NCBI GenBank assembly: GCA_027604005.1
Contig: JADGJT010000275.1
Coordinates: forward strand, 1 to 32,348
Reading direction: 5' to 3'
DNA: 32,348 nucleotides
Source of the DNA: Dinochytrium kinnereticum
Taxonomy: Eukaryota > Chytridiomycota > Chytridiomycetes > Chytridiales > Chytridiaceae
Position numbers and translations under genes: made by a program. Of this stretch, positions 1 to 11,900 are shown in pieces; position 1 is the first letter of the stretch, and each line of letters opens with the position of its first letter. The notes under the pieces were generated by a model. That model saw nothing but the letters and a program-made list of their open reading frames with translations. It made no database searches and was not told where the DNA came from.

Positions 1-152
1 CTAAAAGACCCCTTCCCACCCTCCCAACGTCCGTCACCCTTGTCGTCAAAAACGACACGACAGGGGGTGTTGCAACCTAAAGGTCGAACCACGCTCACAG
101 CTTCCACGTTAAGAGCGCACCCACCGCGCATCAAAAGCCCCTCTTCATCTCT
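1..152 (-). pseudogene. decayed partial copy of the POC5-like last exon
   Basis: This stretch repeats the sequence at 287-441, which is the conserved start of the last POC5-like exon. Position 1 aligns with position 287. Read on the minus strand it still gives CALNVEAVSVVRPL, close to CALNMEAMSVFRPL in the intact exon, but the frame is broken by an early stop, a shifted reading frame and a deletion of about 10 bases near position 49. It lies just beyond the stop of the intact exon, so it looks like a degenerate tandem duplication. It may continue past the left edge of the window. Confidence 0.75.
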
Positions 153-2363
153 TCACGGAATCCAGAGGGATAGGTCCCCCCTTCACCTTCCTCCCACCAC
201 CTCGCGTCACCAAACGCCTCAACCCCTCCTCCTCCTCACCACCTCTTCCACGCCCATCAAACCCTCCATCAACCTTCCCAGCCGTCCTAAAAGACCTCTT
301 CCCACCCTCCCAACGTCCGTCACCCTTGTCGTCAAGTGACTCCAAAAACGACACGACAGGGGTGTTGGAAGGTAATGGTCGAAACACGCTCATGGCCTCC
401 ATGTTGAGAGCGCAGACACCGCGCATTAAAGCCCTCTTCATCTCCTCTTGGGATCTGGATCGATGGGTCTCGCTTTCGTGGAGGAGGGTTTGGGTTTGGG
501 CGAGGGTTTTGGAGAGCTTTTTTTTCGGGGGGTAAGTGGGAGGTTGTTGATTTCAGTTCGATTTTTTCCAATTGGGGAGGGTGAGGGGGTTTTGGATGTT
601 TTTTTTTTTGTTGGTTTTGGAGAAGAGAGTGGAGGGGTGTTGAGCTTTAGAGAAGGACGTAAGGGGTAAGGGGTGTGGGTATGAGGTCGTGAATTTTTTT
701 CTCTTATTTTGATTGGTTTGGGGATGGGAGATGGAATGAAAATGTTACCTCTGCAATTCTCGACTCGTACTCTGCAGAGAGTTGTGAGATGGCTTTTTCA
801 GCCTCTATCTACGCGCGAGAAAAGAAGTTAAAAAACAACACTAAAAACGCAGCCCAATCAATCCTCTCTCCAACAAAATGAATAAACTACATCACAAAAG
901 ACCTCACCCGAACCCTTTTCTCAACGGTCCGCCGCCATGTTGCCCCAGCAGCACGTTGCCACCCCAACACAATGTGTCTCAAGAGATTGGACTTTGCGCG
1001 TTGATCCGCGAAGCGTTTAGCCAATTGAAACCGTTGGTGGTCGATCAGCCTTGTCCTCCATCTGGAGAAGAAGACCGCGGAGAGGGTTTGAGAGTGCTGT
1101 AGAAAAAGAAAAGAAAAAAGTTATCAAGAAAGGAAGAAAGGAGCAAGCACCACACACACACACACAGACGCCGTTTCCCCCAAAGTGCGATGCGAATAAA
1201 CACGTGATGTTTTCAACACGCGACGATCGAGAAAGAAAAACAAAAATATCACCAACAAACAGAAAAAAAGCAGCCCCGCAAATGCGAAATCAAAAAAATA
1301 AAGGTAAGGAGGATAAAGAAATTAACACCAACAACCCTTACCTTTGTCCCTATAACCGTAGCAGCATTCTCCAGAGCCCCATTCCTCGCCTCAAACTTCA
1401 TCCTGTATAACGCGGCAAGATCCTGTGCATCCCTCAACTGCGAGTTCAACGATGCAACAGTCTCCACGTACCGTCTTCCAACAGCCTCTATGGCTTTGTC
1501 TTGGCGTCTTGCTAAGGAGGCTTGGGAATCGTTGAACTCTGTCTTAAGTTCGTGGAAGATTAGAGGGTTGATGAGGTTTGTGGGGTGTGTAACGGTTTTA
1601 AAGGTGGGTGGTTTTGGAAAGTAGAATAAAAAGAGTTGAGCTCGTTGAAAGAGAAGAGGAGAATTGCAAAATATAGGTCTAGGGGGTGGTTTGGAGATAG
1701 ACGAAGTCGTATGAAAAACACGGACAGCATACTTGAGGAACTTAAATGAAAAATGGGGAAATTCCAGTACTTGAGGTTATGACCCCTTCATAGAAGAAGC
1801 CAAAAGAAAAAGAGAAATGAAAAGAAAGAAGAGAAAAAAAAATGCGTGTCAAAAGAGGGAGTTCCTTTCCTCCCCAAAAAGAAAAAAAAACCACAAGGCC
1901 ATGGACCAAATCCTTCAACTATACAAACCATTATAGCCTTCCTCATCAAAACCGTCCACTTATCCAAACTCGCCTCAAACCGACTTGCATCAGGGTCAGG
2001 TATTGCCGCGTCTTCCCTCACCAAAGGCGGCACAGGCTCTCGCTTCCCCCCCCCCACCTCTCCCTCCGTCCCCGTCCCATCCGTCAAGCCCCCTGCCCTA
2101 TCTCCATATGCATTCGTGACACCAGCCGTCGTAATCACAGCAGGCCCCTCAACCGCTGAGCTCGACCAATCAATTAAATCAGCCAGAGGTCCTTCGTCGA
2201 TAGGGTCCAAGGTGTGGGGGGGTTGTTTCGGTGGTGGTAGATATGTCGGCTCGGAGAGAGGAGTTGGTGAGACGTTTTGGTGGTGATGGGTGGTTGTTGT
2301 GGATATTGATGAGGATGTTGTGAAAATGTCGTTATCTCGATGGGAGAACATCATATCTGTCAT
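145..2363 (-). CDS. POC5: POC5-like centrin-binding centriole protein
   Basis: Exons on the minus strand, all phase 0, are 1929-2363, 1342-1542, 908-1096, 749-808 and 145-516 (418 aa). The N-terminus is Ser/Thr/Pro-rich and ends in a centrin-binding-like helix containing DKWTVLMRKAIM. Exon 2 is coiled coil (LNSQLRDAQDLAALYRMKFE). Exon 3 carries two Sfi1-type W repeats (FFSRWRTRL and IVLGWQRAA). Exons 4-5 form another coiled coil ending in RGVCALNMEAMSVF, which I recall as a conserved POC5 signature. POC5 family proteins bind centrins in the inner scaffold of centrioles and basal bodies, which suits a flagellated fungus. The start is the first ATG of the exon-1 frame; in-frame codons above it contain no ATG. 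The Gly/Arg-rich tail after the signature is the least certain part. It is divergent from the HP1 gene. Confidence 0.78.
287..441 (-). repeat. parent segment of the dispersed POC5-exon repeat
   Basis: This is the intact copy of a roughly 155-bp segment, inside the last exon of the POC5-like gene. It reads EEMKRALMRGVCALNMEAM onward without a break. Related copies lie at 1-152 (same orientation, adjacent) and 10933-11019 (opposite strand, inside a CFAP61 intron). Because this copy is the open one and holds the conserved protein signature, I take it as the source of the others. Confidence 0.8.
1149..1164. repeat. (CA)n microsatellite in a POC5 intron
   Basis: About eight CA units lie in the intron between POC5-like exons 2 and 3. 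No coding role is seen. Confidence 0.9.
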
Positions 2364-2601
2364 GGCCCTCTTGTAATTGTTCAACACTTTGGAGGCTCGT
2401 CCACTGTTCCCCAGAAAGAGCAATCGATAACAGTATCTTGTCCTATTCAACCGCGTCTTATTTCCGCACGTCAACAGTCCGTTCTAAGAGAGCAAGTCCG
2501 ACACCCAACAAAAAAGTAACAACGGGTTGGTGGGTTGACCAAGTCAGACTTGTCCTGAATTTCCCAAAAAAAAGTCCTCGCTCATCACACCCAGCAAGGA
2601 G
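2364..2601. promoter_or_regulatory. shared divergent promoter, POC5-like / HP1
   Basis: Only 238 bp separate the start codons of the minus-strand POC5-like gene and the plus-strand HP1 gene, so both promoters must lie here. I see no clear TATA box. The assignment rests on position alone. Confidence 0.6.
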
Positions 2602-4667
2602 ATGCCGCCAAAGAAGCAGGCAGCAAAGCGTCAATCAAAAGTCGAGCCACCATCCGACTCTGAAAGTCTCGATTCCCAAAAAAGCTACGAGGTTGAGTTT
2701 GTTCATGGCGAGAGAACAGTGGTGAGTTCCTGCTTCACTTTGCTGGACCTTTTCTCTTCATGCAGACTAAATTCATCGCTACGTCCATGCAGAGAGGAGT
2801 TACCAAATATTTGGTTCGATGGAGGAATTTTAGTTCCGAATATGATACGGTATGTCGTGTTTGCATGCGATGGTCACGGTAACCTAGGGTTTTCTTTCAC
2901 CCTTTCATCTATCAGTGGGAGCCTTTGGAGATGTTCAATGTTTGTATTGACCGCAAACTCTTTTGCATACGCAATTTTAACTCTTGATAAAGACTTACCT
3001 CCCGATCTTCCTTTATACTGGTCGCTGGCCAGAAGGAAGTGAGAAAGAGAAGGTGAGATTGTCCTAGACTTTCGGACTTTTGCTGATGAGTCCTGTTCCT
3101 CTAAACAGGAGGAGTATGAGCGGGAAATTGCGGTGAGTCTTTCCTTTTTTTTTCTTCTTCTTCTGGGTTTGATAGAGGCGTTTTTTATTTTATTTTCTGT
3201 ATTGTGAGAAAGTTTTGATTGTTATTTTACTGATGAGTGTCGGGTTGCCCTTTTTTTTTATGGTGTTTGCTTTTTTTCTTCCAGAATGAGAAGAAGGCCA
3301 GTGGATCTGCAAAGGTTTGTGCTCATTGTGATATGCTGCTGTTGGTGGTTTTACTAAAGTGAGATTATGGCTTTCATTTGGTCTATGACAGAAACGCGCA
3401 AGACCTCACGACGTACAAGACGATGACGACGAGATCTCTCATCATTATGAGGTAATTTATTATTTTTACTCTCGTTCCATTCCACTCCAAAAGAGCTCAC
3501 TAACCCCCTTCCCACCCCTTTAATTTACAATATAAAGAAGGAAAACCACAACGAAACCAGAACCAAATCCGCGTTCAACGACCTGGGGGGCGGCTGGGAT
3601 GGGTTAGGTTCTGAGGAACCAACGACTTCGGTAACTTTTTTCTTCTTCCTATCTCCCTTCGATACTGACTTTCACTCCCGTTTGTTATTTTTTTCGGATG
3701 ATAAGAAGAGTGATTCACGGAAAAGATTAAGCCGATCGTCCGTGGCGGCGGCAAAAGTCGCTGCAGAGGTATGCCTTAGAGCCCTCGAGGGTGTTTGCGA
3801 TTTTGAGCCAGTGAGCTCCCCTCGTTTGTTTATTCTTTTATTTTTTGTTCTGGCTTTGTCTTTCTTTTTTGGGCTAAATCTCCTCTTTTTCTGTTTCTTT
3901 GTTTCATGGCTCACTTTTATAGGTACCCCATCCTCCGCCACCCGCTATCGAAAGCCCCAGAAGTAAGTCCTTCAAGCCTTGCCAAAGTCTTTTGAGGCCT
4001 TCAAGAAATGATATTCACTCCATTCCCCTGTTGTTTCTCATGTATTAAACTGGCAGAACGTATGAGCTATTCTCGAACCGAAAGCGTCCCCACAACTATC
4101 CCCACCAAATATAGAGACCTGGAGACTTGGGACGATGCTATCGAGAAGATTACTATCACTTTTGATGAGCATCCTTCTGGAAAAGATGTGCCTGCGGGGT
4201 TGGATGATGTTACCGAGAAGTCCAAGTTTTTGCTTGTGGATATTTACTGGAAGGATGCCGGGAGTTTGAAGACGAGGGTGTGTTTTGTGTTTGCTTTCCT
4301 TTTTTTTTTTGGTTGGTTGGTTGGTTGGTTGAGGGGGGGCTGGTGATGGTTGGTGGTGGTTGTACTGATTCTTTTGTTATAGTTTATCTTATGAGGATTA
4401 CTGATTCTTGCTTTGCTGGTTTTTTTTAGCATACACTTGCCAATGTTCGTTCAAAGATAAAGGATAAGGTAACGCGTAATGTTTTTTTCTTTGTTGTCCT
4501 TCGCCAGTTTTTTTGTCGTTTCAATCTTAGTTTTGCGTTTCTTTCTTCCCTTTCTTCTGGTTTTAACAATTGTGAAATTCTTACTGAACTTAACCCCATC
4601 TCTTCCCCATTCTCTCTTACAGCTGATAGACTTCTTTTTGCAAAAGCTAAAGCAGCAAAAAAAATAA
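2602..4667 (+). CDS. HP1-family protein (chromodomain plus chromoshadow domain)
   Basis: Thirteen exons: 2602-2721, 2793-2849, 2916-2939, 2993-3052, 3109-3132, 3285-3314, 3392-3451, 3538-3630, 3706-3768, 3923-3962, 4057-4277, 4430-4468, 4623-4667 (291 aa). The chromodomain starts at SYEVEFV, continues as KYLVRWRNFSSEYDTWEPLE and holds the aromatic cage Y29, W50 and F53 expected for methyl-lysine binding. The middle is a charged, basic hinge (KKRARPHD, RKRLSRSS). The C-terminus from about residue 210 is a chromoshadow domain (WDDAIEKI, LLVDIYWKD, KLIDFFLQKL), the HP1 dimerisation module. HP1 proteins bind H3K9-methylated nucleosomes and build heterochromatin. The weakest join is exon 4 (2993-3052), which would close the chromodomain; its acceptor is AAAG. 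The CDS length is divisible by three. A0-rich stretch at the stop codon may serve the poly(A) signal. Confidence 0.9.
4311..4330. repeat. (GGTT)n microsatellite in an HP1 intron
   Basis: Five GGTT units lie in the intron 4278-4429, followed by a G-rich and T-rich stretch. Non-coding. Confidence 0.9.
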
Positions 4668-4985
4668 AATGTTGTATGTATTGATTATATGCAGAGTGGG
4701 AGAGAATTAAGAGGAAGTTTGGGGTGTGCCAAGCAGCACTCTGCCATCCCGACAATAAAAGAAAGAAAAGGAAATGATAAAAATGGAAACAAAGGACAAG
4801 GCGAAATCAGCTACATACAGCCTGTCATTAAGTGAAACTATCATCCAAGCTACGTCGTTGTTTGAAGAACACGGCAACCTTTTACCGTCCGCAAGCATCC
4901 ATCCGCAGTTGAAGAAAGGGGAAATTTCAACTGGACAAATGCTTGCTGATTTTTTTGCTCAAAACCTCACTTGCAAACCACTATC
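4668..4985. other. intergenic: HP1 3' end and promoter of the acidic-protein gene
   Basis: No convincing gene is seen. A 71-codon open frame at 4774-4989 runs into the start of the next gene in another frame and has no recognisable features; it may be a chance frame in the 5' UTR. Confidence 0.5.
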
Positions 4986-5495
4986 ATGACACCTCCTACC
5001 ACACAAGACAAGGGCAAGAAGCGCGCTGAGGCAGTCGACGTCCCTGAGGAAGACGTTGAAGATGCTAAGGAAGGCGTTGAAGAAGAGAAGGAGGCCCTAG
5101 ACTCTAAATCCCCCAAGTCACAGAAGGGCAAGAAGAAGGAGGAGGTAGCAGAAGAAGAGGAGGAGGAGGAGGAGGAGGAGGAGGAGGAAGGGGACGAAGA
5201 CGAAGACGAAGATGAGGACGACGATGATGAAGGCGAAGGCGAAGGAGGTGACGATGAAGAGGAAGAGGAAGAAGAGAATCTGGACGACGAACTCGCTGCC
5301 CTCCTCGCTGAATCCGCTGAAAACGGGGACCAAGGCAACATGGTGCTTGGACTTCGTAGCGGAAGGTCATTGAGAAGCTCGTCGTCTCACGTTGAGGCAG
5401 AGAGCTCTGGAAGGAGCAGCAGGAAGCGGTCTGGAGATGCGGCGGCGGCTTCTAGCGTCAGTGGGAGCAGCTCCAAGAGGACAAAAGAAGCGTGA
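4986..5495 (+). CDS. small highly acidic protein, probably nuclear
   Basis: Single exon, 169 aa. The start is the ATG at 4986; the in-frame codons just upstream contain no ATG. Residues 1-50 mix Lys and Glu. Roughly residues 51-100 are almost only Glu and Asp, with one uninterrupted Glu run followed by alternating ED and then poly-D. A short helical-looking part (LDDELAALLAE) follows, then a Ser/Arg/Lys tail ending near SSSKRTKEA that could act as a nuclear localisation signal. Such acidic tracts are common in histone chaperones and nucleolar proteins, but I see no diagnostic domain, so function is unassigned. The coding repeat is GAG/GAA-rich and may vary in length. Confidence 0.7.
   Translation: MTPPTTQDKGKKRAEAVDVPEEDVEDAKEGVEEEKEALDSKSPKSQKGKKKEEVAEEEEEEEEEEEEEGDEDEDEDEDDDDEGEGEGGDDEEEEEEENLDDELAALLAESAENGDQGNMVLGLRSGRSLRSSSSHVEAESSGRSSRKRSGDAAAASSVSGSSSKRTKEA
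5144..5190. repeat. GAG/GAA trinucleotide repeat, coding
   Basis: A nearly pure purine trinucleotide tract encodes the poly-Glu run of the acidic protein. It is likely unstable in length; in-frame changes would only alter the Glu count. Confidence 0.85.
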
Positions 5496-5985
5496 TTTCG
5501 CTCTCTGCCTTTCTTCTTTTTTTTCGTTTGGTTTGGTTTTGGGGAGTGTGTTGGCTGGTGGGGGTTGCTATATTTATACCCCATGTTTTTCTTGCGGATG
5601 GACGTGTTGCTGGATGCAATAATGGGTTGATGGGGGGTAAGAGTTGCATGCGATCATCAGACGCGGTGCAGCGGGCTTTCGAGCTGTTTGATGTTGCCGA
5701 TTGCCTGTTCTGCTGTTGATGCATATCCTTGGTCTGTCTGTTTCTCCCGATGGATTGATGGATGGGTGCGTGGATGCATTGATGGATGCGTGGGTGTGGT
5801 TGGATCGTCCACCAACCTGTAGAACTGTAGTAATAATAATCAGCAAGTATTAATTAACATTTGAAATTTCTTTCTGGTCAGTGGTGGATTGATTGTGAAT
5901 TTTGGCATTTGGGGACAAACCTCCACCACCTCAGATTGACAAACCACCTTACCCTCCCTTCTCACGTCCCACGCATACAATACAC
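5496..5985. other. intergenic: acidic-protein 3' end and CFAP61 promoter
   Basis: No gene is seen. Positions about 5750-5800 hold a degenerate GATG-based minisatellite (units such as GATGGATTGATGGATG and GCGTGGATGCATTGATGGAT). The right end holds the CFAP61 5' UTR. Confidence 0.6.
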
Positions 5986-8900
5986 ATGGTCGTCCTCAAC
6001 GTCAGGAGAGCAGAGCCGTCAGATGTGCTGGCCATCCACAACCTCACTCGAGACCTCGACACAGGCGACCACATCTCAAGAGACCTCAGGGCAAAGTTTG
6101 GAGACTATGTCGACGTGTCTGCCCTCATGTAAGAACTCACACAAGAGAATGGCACCAGAAGAATGTCATTTAATAACACACCACCCATCGTTTTCCAGCG
6201 ATTCGTCTCCTCTGAGCTTTGTTGCCTACGATCAAAATAACGTCGTTCTGGTGGGATTCTGTTCCATGTCAAATGGTCCACCGCTGAATGTGGACTTGGC
6301 CGAGATTCCAAGTGCTGAGAGAGAGACGAGGAAAGACACTCCTGGAGCAAGTAGACCCACCACCACGTCAGTGTCTACCGGGAATTGGGAGATTTGGCTG
6401 AAAGGGCGATACGAGTGCAAGGACATTCATGTAAACAGCAACCACAATCTCCCTCCATTGCTTCTAAAATCCATAAACCAAAACAGCACAACTGTTTAAC
6501 CCCCTTACACCCTTTTTTTTCTTCCCCAGATTTATAACACAAAGTTCCTTTCTTTCTTCGTCGCTCAACGCGAGCACCAAACGTCCTTTGTGGACGCAGC
6601 AATGACAGCCGCGTTCAACCTTATCCCAAGTCTCCGAAACATCTGCTATTTCCTTCCAGAAAATCTCAACCTCTTTCCCCCATTTTCTCTTCCACGGAAC
6701 CATGTCAGCTCTCCAGATGGAAACCAATCAGAAGGCGAAAAAAAGAAAGGATATAACCCTGGGAAGCCCAATGGATATCGAAGGAGGATCAAACATATTG
6801 GGGGGGACACAAGGTCAAAGTTCTTTAATGAGGTACCCATCAAGTACATTGGAGCGCCTTTTACGTTGCATGTTTGTGGGAGGAGGGATATGGCTCCCCC
6901 TCTAAAGGTTCGGAGGGCGAGAGTGGAGGATTGCGATGATTTGGCCCCAATGTTCAAGAAACAGAATGTGAGTGTTTCAGTATTTTCCTCTTGCTTTCAA
7001 TTACCCCAATTGACCCCCGGCCTCTTATTTTTTTTATAAGCTACTCCAAGAGCAAAATGCCGATCATTACCTTGCCGAGCTACTGGAATCCACTTCTGAA
7101 TCGATCAAAACTTTGGTGGCAGAAGCAGATGGAAACGTGGTCGGATTTATGAGCCTCACGAAAGATATAGACCAAGAAGTCATCTCAAAGCTTTTCAATC
7201 TCGACATTTTTGATAACCTAGTAAAAGGTAACACCTTCAAGAAAGGATTGCTTCATAAAAATGAGCCCACCGCATACCCCTTTCATCTCAAAAAAAAAAG
7301 CGAACTAACCATGCTCAAAAAAAAAGACATTCCCCCCGATCTCGCCGAAGAGGTCGAAAAGGCTAAAGCAGCCGGCGTAGAAAACCCTCTTGACGACCCT
7401 AATCTCCCCAAAATCGATCCAATTCAAGCTGCACTAGACTCAATGACCCCTCAAGCAATAGCAGCAGCCAAAGCTACCGCGCTCCTCGCAGCCCAACAAG
7501 CGGCCATAACGGCTGCAAGAGAACTTCAACTTCAACCAAACGTGTTTTGCATAAGTTTATTGTGCATTGATGATCATTATGCGAATCAAGCGATTGAGTT
7601 TGTTAAGGCTGCCTTTGCCTTGTTTGGGGACAAGGATTACTGCGTGGTGACGGTACCTACGACTGTTCCCGAAATTCCGTTACTGAGGAGCTTTATTCCG
7701 GTTCAGCCGAGAGCGGGGAAGATTCCATCGTACGTTGGGGTGTTTTCCGCGCATCTTAAATCATACTTTTTTTTTTAAAAAAAAAAAAAAGTTTAAGCGA
7801 TTTGCTATGTTTCGCTTCTTATCTTTTTGGTGTTTATCAAACCCATAATACTAACTAAATGATTCCTACCAGTCATTGTCTTTACATAGCTCACAGATAC
7901 GGTATCGGTGAGACCATAAGCGTTCGAAAAGGCCGCGCAAGGGACACTGAAAATGTTGGGGACCTGGTGAAAGGTCTTGCTATTGAAGCTGAATTATTGA
8001 GAAAGTTCAAGGATTCGATTGAAGATGGAGGCGTGGGAGAGGCTAAGCTGATTACACGTAATGAATCTTTCTATAATAAGTATTTTAGATCATGCCAAAT
8101 ATCCTTCTTTCTTTATGTACTTTTTTCTTCCCCTCTCTGATATTCTTCCTCACCTCCACTCTCAACCAACTGTCTTTTTTCTTCTCCCCCACAGCCGTTC
8201 TCTCTAACTAGTTGTTGATTAACCAACCCAAATTATGCTCTTCCGCTTAAAAACCAACATGCTCCTTTCCCCTCGTCAACCCCAACCATAAAAAACAACT
8301 TCAATCAGCCTACTCCTCCTATGTAGCCGAATGCGCCAACCAAATCGTCGGCATAGCATTACTCGAAAAATGTCTCGACCCATCAGCTTTGTCTGATCAA
8401 TTCAATATTGAGGAGTTTTTGAATTTGAAGGTGGCCTCGTTGAATGGACCGGTGTTGCAGAGGCATTTGATTATGAACCCGATTTTTTCGCACCATTCTA
8501 GATTGTTTATAGAGGTGTGTGGTTTGTTTGTTTTTTCGTTTCCCGGGTGGTCTTTCTATATTCTCTCATTTTGGGAGCTCCATTTCTCTTTTCTCTTTAT
8601 CTTTCAATTGTAGGGGGTGGTAGTGGGCAGGCTTCTTTGATTAATGGCTTTGGGGGTTCCTTGGTTTTTTCTTGCTAACAGTGAACGTGATGTTCTGAAT
8701 TCCCTCCTCCCTCCCGTTGTACAAATCCAGGAGATCTTCAGGCAAGCCAGTATTCCCTGCCTTCTCTTCGCCGTAGACGATCAAAGCAAAACCGACCCTG
8801 CAACCCGGCAACTTGCAGTTAAGGAGCTTATACCCGTTAAACGAAGGAGGCAGTAAGTCCTTGAACCAATGATGTTTCTTTCATTTAACGATTTGGCGCA

Positions 8901-11900
8901 TGGAATAACACTTTTCGTCATCTTCTTTTTCCTCTTTCTTGCGCAGAATCCAATTCAAAGATGGTTTGAGAGATGGTAGCCCTGTTGCACCGACTCTGCC
9001 TTTTAACTTGCAAATGATGTGCCCGGCGATGTTGTATGAGCCAAAGGTAGCATATCGTTTCTCAACCCTTTTTATCAAACTATTCCACTTTCCTTTTCAC
9101 TCGCACGAGAAACAAAGAACCACTGCTCCACTAATCTCGTTTTATCCAACATCCTAACCTCAAACCAAACCAAACAAACAAACAAAAAACCATCTTTAAA
9201 AGATTATCCTCAACACCCGTATCGTCGTCGTCGGCGGCTCCGATGTCGGTCTCGCCTTTCTCGAACGGCTCGTCTACGTAAGTCCGCATCTTAACCAAAT
9301 CTCTTCATGAAATCCTAACCAAGCCCACAAAAAAAGAAATCACACCTGTACTTTGCCCACTTAACTCTAATCTCATCGGCTGGTGCACCCCCTGTAAGCC
9401 ACTCGTCGTCATTCGCGTCATCGTTGTGCTATTCGCCGACAGAGTAAGTAAATATGCAGTTATGTTTTCTCCCTTCAAATGGAGATTGATAGCAGTGTGA
9501 TGGCTTTAGGTTGAAACAACTTGGACTGGATCATTACGTGCAGGTTATAAAGACCACAACGAATGAGTTTGATAGGGTTATGAAGAGGGTGAGACTGCAT
9601 AATGGGGCTATGGTGCCGTGAGTTGCTTTTTTTATATGTTTAATTTTTTACCTTTCGGTATCGATCCTCACTTCTTAATTTACTTTGCATCAACTGGCCT
9701 TTGTTTCTATCTTTCTTTTTTTTTAAAATTCAACCCAGGTTTACCTGCCTGATACTTTGCATCAGCCAACCCCATTTAATTCAAAATTAACCGGCATTAT
9801 TTTTAACCACCATCAAATAGCTACGACTACCTTTTCCTTACCCCCGGCGTCCAATTCTTCTCCTCCTACTTCTCAGAGGAACTATCGCACCTGAATGGGG
9901 TTTACAATATCAGCCAGAGGGATTTTGAGATGGTTGAGAGGGTGATTGCTAAACTTTCCAGAAGGAATAATAGTGAGGCTACGTTTGCGGTTATGTGAGT
10001 GTATATATATTATGCTTGAGATCGCTGGAAAAGATCCGTCTTTCAGTTCTTGTATTGGTTTCCTCGTCTGTCTAATTCGTTTTCTTGCCGGTGCCTTTAC
10101 TTCTTCCTTCCACAAAAAACAGCTACGGCCGCGACATTCAATCATACATGACAATTAACAGTAAGACTTCACCAGCCCTTCTTATTTTGCTAAAACCTAT
10201 AACCCCTTCCCCCCACCCTCCGCCAAAACAACTAGCCATGATCCAAAAAGGCGTTCCCGCCTCCTGGATAGCTCTCGTCCTCCCGCCACATAAAAACTCC
10301 ATGGGATGCTTCGATAACCCCGTGGTCGAGAAAAATGTATAGAAAAAAAAAAGTGAACCATCGGCTAACTGTCTCCAACTACAGGTTCACGAAAAGCTAG
10401 CATCTATGGGTGTTCACATTTTCGACGGATACAAAGTCGTGAATTGGGAATCGCACATGCATACCATCTCATCTGTAATGATATGGGTAAGTAAGAGAGA
10501 AAAAAAGGGCAGTCTAAATGTGAAATACTGATTGATTTTTCTCTCTCCTTTTTTACATGCTTTATGTAGTCAAAGGAAACGAAATCAGAGCTTGCCTTAA
10601 AACCCGTCGATATTTTCCTGTACGCAGATGAAAAGTCAGTTGACCCAGAAACGTTCCGATCTGTAAATGATAGTTGTTTGGTTTTTGATGGGAGGCTTGT
10701 GATCGATAAGTATTTTAGGACGCAGGATCCTTACATGTACTGAGTTTTTTCTGTCCTTTTGTCTTTTTGCGATTGTTTACTGACTGAAGGTTAAATTTTC
10801 TAAAAAAATAGTTACGCTGCGGGAAGTATATCTAAGTACTCTAGCAAATACCAGACCAAGTGGTCCCATGGGCATTACGATTCTAAAGAGGTTGGATATA
10901 AGGTAAAATGTGACAAATACTCCTTAATTTTCTGTCTGCGCTCTCAACGTGGAAGCCGTGAGCGTGTTTCGGCCTTGACGTTGCAACACCCCTGTTGTGT
11001 CGTTTTTTTGGAGTCGCTTCAAAGCAGCGAATAATAGAAAACACTCACTTTTCCTGTTCTTCGCGGACCTCCCCCCCAAACAAAGCTTCAAACCTTCCCC
11101 TTATTTCTCCACCGATGCAAAATGCTAATACTACCCCCAAAGCTGGCAGATACGATACTCTCCCTTGTCGACCCAGTCTGCCCCCCAATAGACCTGGACG
11201 AATCAACTCAGATTCTTCGCTTCACCAGTGCCAAAAAAATGTACGCAAAACTTCCAGGCGGTCTTATATACTTTCACTTCGACGAGCCAAGACTTCCAGG
11301 CCACTCTTTGGAGTACCGCCAAAAGCGAGCAGATTACGTGAGTTCTTATTTGAAAATATAAGTACATGTAAAAAAAACTAATGTTTCATGTTTATGGAAT
11401 TCATAGGGAAGAGATCTTGTTATCGATAACGATGTTTATGGATACTTTAGGATACATGTTGACCCGCATGGGTATATTAGGTCGTTGACTTACTTGGGAA
11501 GTCGGCCGGTGCCAACGGACAATTATTTGTGTTTCTATAGACTTCATGAGCGGTACTTGAACTGCTTGGTGTCGAGATTTGACGAAGGGATTATAACGGA
11601 TTTCGTGACGTTAGTTTTTTTTTTACATTCCGTATTTCCTTTCCATTCAACAACCCAATTGTCAAATTCAGAGCACTCTCTTCCTGGGTTCACACTTAAT
11701 TTAACCATTTTCCTCCTTCTATTTTCCCTTCAAGATTTTTCGCGGATACCTGGGCGCTCCCTATCTTCCATGACAGGTTCCAAGACTTTGTCGAAGAATC
11801 GCGAAAAGAACTTCTGGCATCTCACAGCAATGCAGTCGACGACGTCACATTCAGTTTACTAGATCTGGGAACGCCAGATGCACCGGTCAGTCACTCCAAA

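Noticed and set aside
1842..2286. Two overlapping plus-strand open frames
   Set aside because: They are opposite to the first POC5-like exon, whose frame has a valid donor and continues into recognised exons.
4774..4989. 71-codon plus-strand frame before the acidic protein
   Set aside because: No motif, overlaps the start of the next gene in another frame; could be a chance frame in the 5' UTR.
4967..5341. Minus-strand poly-Ser and poly-Leu/Pro frames
   Set aside because: They are the complement of the GAG/GAA coding repeat of the acidic protein.
9394..9509. A GT donor after GAPP in CFAP61 as an intron start
   Set aside because: Reading through gives VSHSSSFASSLCYSPTE and a better donor at 9444 that keeps the phase into ELKQLGLDH.
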